From Kyrpidia tusciae DSM 2912 (GTDB lineage: Bacteria > Bacillota > Bacilli > Kyrpidiales > Kyrpidiaceae): a stretch of 64,000 nucleotides of DNA. The DNA lies in assembly GCF_000092905.1 (NCBI RefSeq), contig NC_014098.1, forward strand, positions 1,612,001 through 1,676,000, in the 5' to 3' direction. Under the pieces are notes generated by a model. The model was not told the DNA's origin, searched no databases, and saw only the letters and a program-made list of their open reading frames with translations. The first letter of the stretch is position 1; the number at the start of each line of letters is the position of its first letter. A program made the translations under genes and the position numbers. Below, in pieces: positions 18,462 through 24,879 of this stretch.

Positions 18462-19365
18462 CCTCAAACGCCCTCCGGGTCCAGTTGGCACTGCCGATGA
18501 CGAGGACATCTTGATCGATCACCGCAGCTTTCGCATGCAGTCGTTCCCCGGCACTTCGGTACAGATGCACATCGGCCCCATCCTGGAGAAGACGGCGTTG
18601 TGCCACCGCCCGATCGGGCTGGCGGGGATCGAGGAGGACGTGCACCCCGACGCCCCTTCGGGCCGCCTCCCCCAGTGCTGCGAGCAGGGATTCATCGTTT
18701 AAGTCGAACATCTCCACATAGATCGAAGAGCGGGCTTCTGAGATCAGGGCGAGCAGCAGGTTCCGAGCGGGTTTTCCGGAGTAGGTCCAAGAACCCGCCT
18801 CATCCCGTTGGCCGATCCGCCCCGACCAGTCCCGGTCGAGGTGACTTTTTGACTCCTGGCAGACGGGGTGCAGGGGGTCGGCAATCCACAAGGCAAAATC
18901 GTGGTTGGCCCAGGATCCGGGGCCCCAGTTGACACTGCCAATGACGCATCCGCCATCGGTGACGAGAATCTTGGCGTGATCGATTCCGCCGGGCACGTCC
19001 GCTTTTCGAAGCTGGACACCGGTCCCTTTGAGAAGTTGCGCGGCCTCCCGGCTGTGAGGTTCACTGGCATCCACGATGACCCTCACCGAAACGCCCCGGG
19101 CGGCGGCCTCAGCCAGTGCGGTCACCACGGCGGGGTCTCCGAGTTCATACATTTCGACGTCGACGGATCCTTTGGCGCCGTGGATGGCTCGAATCACAAC
19201 ATCCCGCAGTTGTTCGCCTGGCAGTAACTGGGGGGGAAGACCCTGGGTACCGCAGCCCGGCAAAAGAAATACGATCACGAGACCCACTAGGGCTGCGGCA
19301 AGAAGCCGTGGAAAGCGGACTGGGGGCAGTCGGTGGGATCCTCGGAGCAAAAGCTTCCGGTTCAC
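18370..19365 (-). CDS. Phospholipase-D-like lipoprotein
   Basis: Secreted, membrane-anchored member of the PLD superfamily, 331 residues. The N-terminus is a lipoprotein signal: basic residues, a hydrophobic core and the lipobox LLPG followed by C38. Two PLD half-sites are present: HAKILVTDGGCVIGSVNW and HAKAAVIDQDVLVIGSANW, i.e. HxK followed by D and GSxNW. Both catalytic His-Lys pairs are retained, so it could be a phospholipase, a nuclease or a phosphodiesterase. The GTG at 19365 is chosen for its AAGGAGG; upstream codons cover a terminator and are not coding. It converges on and overlaps the YheC/D operon. Confidence 0.88.
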   Translation of the reverse strand: MNRKLLLRGSHRLPPVRFPRLLAAALVGLVIVFLLPGCGTQGLPPQLLPGEQLRDVVIRAIHGAKGSVDVEMYELGDPAVVTALAEAAARGVSVRVIVDASEPHSREAAQLLKGTGVQLRKADVPGGIDHAKILVTDGGCVIGSVNWGPGSWANHDFALWIADPLHPVCQESKSHLDRDWSGRIGQRDEAGSWTYSGKPARNLLLALISEARSSIYVEMFDLNDESLLAALGEAARRGVGVHVLLDPRQPDRAVAQRRLLQDGADVHLYRSAGERLHAKAAVIDQDVLVIGSANWTRRAFEVNHEWIVALRAPQAARKLVDDWHIQIRRIR

Positions 19366-19451
19366 GTGTCGACCTCCTTCCCGGGGAGGGGGCATAATCG
19401 GCCGATGGCCCACATAAAGTAGGAATGTGCCTCGACGTCTTTCTCGCTGTG

Positions 19452-19479
19452 CCGACTTCCTCCGGGAAGTCGGTTTTTT
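19452..19479 (+). terminator. Plus-strand terminator with no gene just upstream
   Basis: CCGACTTCC (19452-19460) pairs with GGAAGTCGG (19465-19473), followed by six T on the plus strand. The nearest plus-strand gene ends at 18461, so it may end a ~1-kb 3' extension of the YheC/D message that would be antisense to the phospholipase-D-like gene. The rest of the 19366-19625 gap holds nothing else I can recognise. Confidence 0.75.
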
Positions 19480-19625
19480 GTCGGCCGCTCTCCTTCCAGG
19501 AATCATTGGTGAAAAGTCGACAATCCCCTTTGTTTGAACAGCAAGTCCCGGATTTAACGGATAAAAAGGGGGCAGGACGCGCCTGCACCCTCTTAGATCC
19601 GCACCCTGAAAAGCGTCTGGTTTCC

Positions 19626-19994
19626 TTACCAGAGGAGGAAAGCGAAGGCCAAAAGCCAGGCCCAGGCTATCCACCACCACCACCAGCCGCCGTACCACCA
19701 TCCGTATCCCGGAGCAACCCACCCTACGGATTCAGCGTTCAGATAGGTGTCGACGGGCCGGGCCAACGCATGACGAATCTGATGCAACTGTTTGACATCT
19801 CCCCCGGACACCGGAGCGCTGGCCCAGGCCTGGGCGAAGGCAAACCGGGGAGCATAGTGACGCGGCACGCTGACCAGAACACCGTCGGGAGAAACCCGAC
19901 GAATAATGCCGCGATGCCTGCCCCAGGGTGTGCGGAAGTCCATCCATCGGCCCACATTTCGGCTGCAGGCGGCGTACGCTTGAGCAGCAGCCAT
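19626..19994 (-). CDS. Small protein with Trp-rich hydrophobic C-terminus
   Basis: Unrecognised 122-residue protein. The ATG at 19994 follows GGAAGGAGGTG, a strong ribosome-binding site, and this start is preferred over upstream codons. Residues 1-95 are soluble (AAAQAYAACSRNVGRWMDF, then RHRGIIRRVSPDGVLVSVP, a short beta-rich part). The last ~27 residues are almost wholly aromatic or hydrophobic with the run YGWWYGGWWWWW and then a WAWLLAFAFLLW end, which could insert in or lie on a membrane. Gly/Trp/Tyr-rich tails occur in spore-coat proteins of Bacilli, and the neighbourhood is coat-related, but this is only a hint. The gene lies 129 bp outside the insertion sequence. Confidence 0.7.
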   Translation of the reverse strand: MAAAQAYAACSRNVGRWMDFRTPWGRHRGIIRRVSPDGVLVSVPRHYAPRFAFAQAWASAPVSGGDVKQLHQIRHALARPVDTYLNAESVGWVAPGYGWWYGGWWWWWIAWAWLLAFAFLLW

Positions 19995-20122
19995 TCCAAG
20001 CACCTCCTTCCATTGTTCTCTAATAAGAAATGTGGCAGAGGGCGCGGCGGAAACGGACAACTGTACGGAAGGCACGGCAGCCTAGTCCCATTCCCCGTTC
20101 GGTGCGCCTGCGGCGCCAAGCC

Positions 20123-20131
20123 CAGGCCGGC
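20123..20131. repeat. Target-site duplication, left copy
   Basis: CAGGCCGGC directly before the left inverted repeat; the identical 9-mer follows the right repeat at 22798-22806. Most of it is a palindrome, so its 9-bp length rests on the non-palindromic first base. Confidence 0.75.
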
Positions 20132-20152
20132 CAGTGCTGACGCATGAACCGG
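20132..20152 (+). repeat. Left terminal inverted repeat
   Basis: A 21-bp repeat beginning CAGTGCTGACG and ending ACCGG. It is identical to the reverse complement of 22777-22797; similarity stops directly inside it. Confidence 0.9.
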
Positions 20153-20276
20153 GAAGCCCTTGGGACGCTTGACTTCAGAGCGCGTCTCAAGAAAATTTGA
20201 TTGCAAATACGACTGGACAGTTCTGAGCCCATCTGAGATGATAACCTTGGAGATGATGTCGAGAGGTGAGTCTCAG

Positions 20277-21185
20277 ATGGACGTACCCTTTTGGATTGGC
20301 GACCGAGAGTTTCGCGAGGCGGACCTGGAATTGATTCGAAACACGGTCCAGCGGTTTTCCCGCTTGAGTCGAGAGGAAATCGCGGCGACCTTGTGTGAGA
20401 ATCTGCCGTGGAAGTCCCCGAATGGCCGGCTGAAAGTCGAAGCCTGCCACAAGCTGCTTCTAAAACTCGAGCAAAAAGGAGTGATTACTCTTCCGCCCTT
20501 GCGAGCCCAGGGTCCCCGAGGGTGCCGGGAACGAAGAGGGGGGGTGGTACAAACCCAGCTTCAGGCGTGCCTGCGGGATGTCCTTCCGGTCATCGTGGAG
20601 CCGGTCCGTCCGGAAGAACGGGCAGACTGGAACGCGACCATGGCGACGTATCACCCGTTGGGGTACCTTCGTGGGATCGGGGCTCGCATCCAGTACTGGA
20701 TCCGGGCACAGGGGCCAAACGGACCGGTCATTGTGGGGGCGATGTTGTTTGGGGCTGCGGCGAAGGCCCTGGCTGCACGGGATCAGTGGATCGGATGGAC
20801 GGCGGAGCAGCGCAGGCGGTATCGCCCACGAATCGTGAACAACAATCGGTTTCTGATTCTGCCGGGTGTACAGATTCCCCATCTGGCCAGTCATGCGCTT
20901 GCGTTGGCGGCCCGGCGGATTCGAGCGGATTGGAAGGCGCGCTATGGGTTTGAACCGGTTCTTTTGGAGACGTTTATCGAACCCCAATATCCAGGAACTT
21001 GCTACCGAGCGGCCAACTGGATCGAGATCGGGAAGACGGCGGGACGAGGAAGACAGGATCGATTCTTCGAGTATGGAACGTCCGTGAAATCGATCTGGGT
21101 CTATCCGCTGGTGCGGGACTGGCGGAAGCGGTTGGTCGAACCCTTTCCACAGCTTGTGGAAGACGAGTGGGGGGAATCGAGATGA
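20277..21185 (+). CDS. DruA-like (DUF4338) protein encoded in an insertion sequence
   Basis: The 302-residue product resembles the DUF4338 family that includes DruA of the Druantia anti-phage system. Signatures: WNATMATYHPLGYLRG with the following GARIQYWI, then WTAEQRRR, IVNNNRFLILPGVQIPHLAS, ALAARRIRADW and FIEPQYPGTCYRAANW. The biochemical activity of DruA is unknown to me. None of the other Druantia genes (druB-E) is nearby; instead it is translationally coupled to a transposase, so here it is probably a transposition accessory or a self-protection gene. The ATG at 20277 follows GAGAGGTGAG; further upstream in-frame codons reach into the element's left end and are less likely. Confidence 0.8.
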   Translation: MDVPFWIGDREFREADLELIRNTVQRFSRLSREEIAATLCENLPWKSPNGRLKVEACHKLLLKLEQKGVITLPPLRAQGPRGCRERRGGVVQTQLQACLRDVLPVIVEPVRPEERADWNATMATYHPLGYLRGIGARIQYWIRAQGPNGPVIVGAMLFGAAAKALAARDQWIGWTAEQRRRYRPRIVNNNRFLILPGVQIPHLASHALALAARRIRADWKARYGFEPVLLETFIEPQYPGTCYRAANWIEIGKTAGRGRQDRFFEYGTSVKSIWVYPLVRDWRKRLVEPFPQLVEDEWGESR

Positions 21186-22597
21186 CGCTTCGGAATCCCG
21201 AGTCGATTCACCCCTGGACCCTTCCGAATCGGAAAAGCTCGTATCGAAACAGCGAGGAGGAGCGAGCGGACCGGCAAACGGCCGTGGAAGCCCAGTTGCC
21301 GGTTTGGCGAGCGTTGTTGCCGGGCTTGATGGAGAAGTTTTCGCGGATTGCCGACCCCCGACGTCCAGGGAGCATTCGGCACAAACTGACTGTGCTTCTG
21401 ACGTTTGGGCTGTTTATGTTTATCTTTCAGTATGCCTCCCGCAGAAGAGCCAATCGGGAACTGACGCGTCCAACGTTTTGGGAACACTTTCGGGAGATCT
21501 TTCCGGAGGTGGAAACCATCCCGCATATGGACACGGTGCAGCGGATCTTGGAACGGATCGATCCGGGGGAGCTCGAGGAGGTGATGACGGCGACGGTGAA
21601 GCGCCTTCTGCGGTCGGGACGACTGAAGGCGCTGTTGGTCGAGAAGCAATACGTGATCGCCATAGACGGCACCCAAAAGGCGAGTCGGGGGCAGCCCTGG
21701 GCCTCGGAGGCTTTGCATCGTCGGCACGGGGAGAACCAGGCCTCGTCCATGGCCTATGCCCTGGAGGCCAGCCTTGTCAGCCCTCAAGGGGTGGTCCTCC
21801 CGTTTCTCACGGAGTTTTGCGAGAATGCGGCTGAGCAGCAGGAGTTCGAGAAGCAAGACAGTGAACTGAAGGCCTGCAAACGGCTGCTGACCCGCCTGCG
21901 CAAGATGTTTCCCAAATTGCGGATCTTGGTGGTGGCTGACGGGCTGTACCCCAACGGGCCGATGATGGCGCTGTGTCGGGATCTGCATCTGGACTTTATG
22001 TTTGTCCTGCCCCAAAGCTGTTTGCCCAGTGTGTGGGAAGAGGTCAAAGGCTTGAGAAAGATCGAACCCAACGAGCGGAGACACCGGTGGGGCAATCGCG
22101 AGCAAATCTTTTGGTGGATCAATCAGATCGACTATGATTTCAGGGAGGCTTCCGGGGCGCACCGTCGGCTTAAGGTGCATGTCGTGGGATGTACAGAGTT
22201 TTGGGAAGAGGGGGGGAAGCAGCAGGAGGCGCATTGGGCGTGGGTGTCCGGGCAGCCGCTGACGGCACAAAATGTGGTGAACCGCTGCAATCGTGCGGCA
22301 CGCCACCGATGGGACATTGAGGAACAGATCCTGACGGAGAAGCACCGGGGATACGAGTATGAGCACCTGTACTCCACCGACTGGACGGCGATGCGAAACT
22401 GGCACGTGCTGATGCACCTCGGCCATCTGGTGAACGTCATGGCTTTGCATACCGAAGGGCTGATGAAGAAAGTGCGGGAACTGGGCTTTAGCGGGACGTT
22501 GAAGTTTCTGTACGAAAGCTGGACGCAGGGGTGGATGGATCGGGACTGGCTGCTGGCGCGTTGCCAAGGTCCTCCGCGGCTGACGATGGCGTTTTAA
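21182..22597 (+). CDS. DDE transposase of the DruA-containing IS
   Basis: A 471-residue transposase with an RNase-H-like catalytic core. D162 (AIDGTQ), D253 (VADGLYPN) and E380/E381 (RWDIEEQ, followed by KHRGYEYEH) are the likely DDE residues. The N-terminal part (FSRIADPRRPGSIRHKL) matches the DDE_Tnp_1-associated region that precedes many IS4-like enzymes. The ATG at 21182 overlaps the stop of the DruA-like gene (ATGA). No frameshift or stop is seen, so the enzyme appears functional. The long mirror frame on the minus strand is a composition artefact. Confidence 0.88.
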   Translation: MTLRNPESIHPWTLPNRKSSYRNSEEERADRQTAVEAQLPVWRALLPGLMEKFSRIADPRRPGSIRHKLTVLLTFGLFMFIFQYASRRRANRELTRPTFWEHFREIFPEVETIPHMDTVQRILERIDPGELEEVMTATVKRLLRSGRLKALLVEKQYVIAIDGTQKASRGQPWASEALHRRHGENQASSMAYALEASLVSPQGVVLPFLTEFCENAAEQQEFEKQDSELKACKRLLTRLRKMFPKLRILVVADGLYPNGPMMALCRDLHLDFMFVLPQSCLPSVWEEVKGLRKIEPNERRHRWGNREQIFWWINQIDYDFREASGAHRRLKVHVVGCTEFWEEGGKQQEAHWAWVSGQPLTAQNVVNRCNRAARHRWDIEEQILTEKHRGYEYEHLYSTDWTAMRNWHVLMHLGHLVNVMALHTEGLMKKVRELGFSGTLKFLYESWTQGWMDRDWLLARCQGPPRLTMAF

Positions 22598-22776
22598 CAG
22601 GAATATCTTGCAACATCGTTCTGTGGGGGAGGGGAGCTGTAACCTCTGGTGAACCAATGATCAACAGAAATGGATTTTCCCGTCATTCAGGGCGATTCTC
22701 CTTTACAGGGACACCCTACAGGCAGAAGGGATTCAGAGTCCGGGGCCGCCTCAGCTGCCTCCGAATTTTTTCTACA

Positions 22777-22797
22777 CCGGTTCATGCGTCAGCACTG
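22777..22797 (-). repeat. Right terminal inverted repeat
   Basis: Exact reverse complement of the left 21-bp repeat. The 180 bp between the transposase stop and this repeat hold no gene or clear structure. Confidence 0.9.
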
Positions 22798-22806
22798 CAG
22801 GCCGGC
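22798..22806. repeat. Target-site duplication, right copy
   Basis: CAGGCCGGC directly after the right inverted repeat, identical to 20123-20131. Confidence 0.75.
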
Positions 22807-22834
22807 CCGGTCAGGTGCGAGGTGGTGTCAAATA

Positions 22835-22843
22835 TGGTATGAT
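22835..22843 (+). promoter_or_regulatory. Extended -10 promoter for miaB
   Basis: TGGTATGAT contains the extended -10 TGn followed by TATGAT at 22838-22843. No good -35 is present 17 bp upstream. It lies 28 bp outside the insertion sequence, so the IS insertion has replaced whatever preceded it. Confidence 0.5.
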
Positions 22844-22880
22844 AAAGACAATGTGCATGTCTGGAAAGGGGTCGTTCGGC

Positions 22881-24335
22881 ATGAGCGAACTCATTCAAAT
22901 AAATGACATTTCCTTGGAACGGCACCGGCCGGGTCCCGAAAGATCGCAAAGGGTCGATTACCGGGCGATGGCCCAAGCGGTCCCCGCCGTGGGAGTCGGA
23001 AAGCGCTACTGGATCCGCACCTACGGATGTCAGATGAATGAACACGATTCGGAGATCATGGCCGGCATGTTGCAAGAGATGGGCTATCGCCCGGCCTCGG
23101 CCCCCGAGGAGGCCGATCTGATTCTCTTTAACACGTGTGCCGTCCGGGAAAACGCCGAGGACAAGGTGTTCGGGGAGATCGGCCGGATCAAGCCCCTCAA
23201 GCGCCGCCACCCGGAACTATTGCTGGGGCTGTGCGGTTGTATGGCCCAAGAGGAAAAGGTGCGGCAGTTCGTGCGGGACACGTTTCCCCATGTCGATCTC
23301 GTTTTCGGAACTCATAATCTCCACCAACTCCCGGAATTGGTGGTACAAGCCATGGCCAGTCAGGAAACGGTGTTCGCCGTATGGGATCGGCCAGGCCAGG
23401 TGGTGGAAAACCTGCCGAAACTCCGCCAAGACGGGGTGAAGGCCTGGGTCAATATTCAATATGGGTGCAACAAGTATTGCACGTACTGCATTGTTCCGTT
23501 CACCCGGGGTCGGGAGCGAAGTCGGCTGCCCGAGGACGTGGTGGCTGAGGTGAAGCAACTGGCCGAAGAAGGGATTCGGGAAGTCACCCTGCTGGGGCAG
23601 AATGTGAACGATTACGGCCTGGACCTGGGGGATGTGGATTTTGCCGACCTGTTGCAACAGGTGGCGCGGATCCCGGGGATTGAACGAGTGAGGTTCACCA
23701 CCTCCAACCCGTGGAATTTTACAGACAAACTGATCGATGTCATCGCTGCGGAAGAAGCGATTTGCGAACACATTCATCTGCCCGTCCAATCCGGGAATAA
23801 CCGTATCCTCAAACGCATGAATCGGGGGTATACCCGGGAGACTTATTTGCAACTCGTCGAGCGCATTCGCGACCGAATCCCCGGGGTCAGCCTGACCACC
23901 GACATCATCGTGGGATTTCCGGGTGAAACGGAGGAAGAGTTCCAGGACACGCTGGACCTCGTTCGGACGGTGCAGTTCGACAATGCCTTTACGTTCCTGT
24001 ATTCCCGGCGGCAGGGGACGGCGGCGGCCCGCATGAAAGATGACACTTCCTTGGAGGCAAAAAAGGATCGCCTGCGCCGGCTCAACGAACTTCAAGCGGC
24101 GATATCTCGGCGGTATCACGAACAGTTGGTGGGGAAGACGGAGGACGTGCTGGTGGAGGGAGAAAGTAAGACGAATCCGGAGATCTTGGCGGGACGGACC
24201 CGAACGAACCGTCTGGTCCTGCTTCAGGGATCCCGGGAGTTGATCGGCCGGACTATTCCTGTCCAGATCGTCGGGGCACAAACCTGGCTGTTGCGGGGGG
24301 CACCGCGCACCGCGATCCGGGAGGTCACAGGATGA
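22881..24335 (+). CDS. miaB: tRNA-2-methylthio-N6-dimethylallyladenosine synthase MiaB
   Basis: Radical-SAM enzyme that methylthiolates i6A37 in tRNAs reading UNN codons. The 484-residue protein starts at ATG 22881 (AAAGGG upstream). It has the MTTase domain with YGCQMNEHDSE, NTCAVRENAEDK and GCMAQ cysteines, a radical-SAM triad C196, C200 and C203 (CNKYCTYC), and a TRAM domain at the end. The i6A it modifies is made by MiaA, encoded at 30.3 kb in the same cluster. Its stop overlaps the start of ricA by 4 bp. Confidence 0.96.
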   Translation: MSELIQINDISLERHRPGPERSQRVDYRAMAQAVPAVGVGKRYWIRTYGCQMNEHDSEIMAGMLQEMGYRPASAPEEADLILFNTCAVRENAEDKVFGEIGRIKPLKRRHPELLLGLCGCMAQEEKVRQFVRDTFPHVDLVFGTHNLHQLPELVVQAMASQETVFAVWDRPGQVVENLPKLRQDGVKAWVNIQYGCNKYCTYCIVPFTRGRERSRLPEDVVAEVKQLAEEGIREVTLLGQNVNDYGLDLGDVDFADLLQQVARIPGIERVRFTTSNPWNFTDKLIDVIAAEEAICEHIHLPVQSGNNRILKRMNRGYTRETYLQLVERIRDRIPGVSLTTDIIVGFPGETEEEFQDTLDLVRTVQFDNAFTFLYSRRQGTAAARMKDDTSLEAKKDRLRRLNELQAAISRRYHEQLVGKTEDVLVEGESKTNPEILAGRTRTNRLVLLQGSRELIGRTIPVQIVGAQTWLLRGAPRTAIREVTG

Positions 24336-24763
24336 GGTGCGACACGGCGGAGGAAATTCGCCAAAGGGCACAGATCCTCGCCCAGATGATCCGGGAGTCC
24401 GAGGAAGCGGCCCGCTACCGGGCCTGCCGGCAGAAGATCGCCCGCAACGGTGAGGTGCAAAGTTTGTTAAAGTCGCAGAAACGCTTGCAGATGAGCGTCT
24501 CCGCCCTGAAGATGCGCTGTGCGCCGGTGGAGAAAATCCGCGCGGCGGAACGCGCCCTCGCAGAGGTGGAGGAGCGGCTCAGGGCTATCCCGGTGGTGGG
24601 ACAGTACCAGGCCGCTCAAGAGGAGGTCAACCTCTTGGTGCAGGGAGTGGCCGAGATCATCGCCCACACGATCTCTTCCCGGTTGCCCGTAGAAGTTTCC
24701 GCAGGGGGGTGTTCCGGGGGCTGTGGCGGATGTACCACGTGCGGGGTGCAACCGGTGCCGTAA
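24332..24763 (+). CDS. ricA: RicA (YmcA), Y-complex subunit
   Basis: YlbF/YmcA-family helical protein, 143 residues. In B. subtilis RicA, RicF and RicT form a complex that binds iron-sulfur clusters and directs RNase Y to maturation cleavages; it is needed for competence, biofilm and sporulation. Here the helical YlbF-like part (~1-118) is followed by the cysteine-rich tail CSGGCGGCTTCG, matching the cluster-binding end of RicA and absent from plain YlbF proteins. It lies between miaB and mutS, as ymcA does in B. subtilis, but cotE is missing from the usual place after it. Confidence 0.9.
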   Translation: MRCDTAEEIRQRAQILAQMIRESEEAARYRACRQKIARNGEVQSLLKSQKRLQMSVSALKMRCAPVEKIRAAERALAEVEERLRAIPVVGQYQAAQEEVNLLVQGVAEIIAHTISSRLPVEVSAGGCSGGCGGCTTCGVQPVP

Positions 24764-24879
24764 ATCCCCGCCGGATTGGGGACGTCAAGAAAACGGGATG
24801 GCCGTCGGCGTGTCGGCGGCTCTTCCATTTTATTGTCGGTTGTGCGAAACAGAGATCACGGAAAGGAAGTCGGGACAAC

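Larger units (their letters stand above)
20132..22797 (+). mobile_element. Complete 2.67-kb insertion sequence with DruA-like gene
   Basis: The element spans 2,666 bp. Its ends are perfect 21-bp inverted repeats (20132-20152 and 22777-22797), and the 9-bp sequence CAGGCCGGC directly flanks it on both sides, as expected for a target duplication. It encodes two genes in one direction: a DruA-like protein and a DDE transposase overlapping by 4 bp. About 145 bp at the left end and 180 bp at the right end are non-coding. It interrupts the space between the Trp-rich small protein and miaB. The structure looks intact, so the element may be active. I do not know its ISfinder family. Confidence 0.9.

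Noticed and set aside
20123-20132. GGCCGGCC as part of longer inverted repeats of the IS
   Set aside because: It is a palindrome flanking both ends in direct orientation with the extra CA; a 9-bp target duplication explains both ends without gaps.
21101-22657. 518-codon open frame on the minus strand over the transposase
   Set aside because: It mirrors the transposase gene codon for codon in a GC-rich region, has no ribosome-binding site and no recognisable domain.
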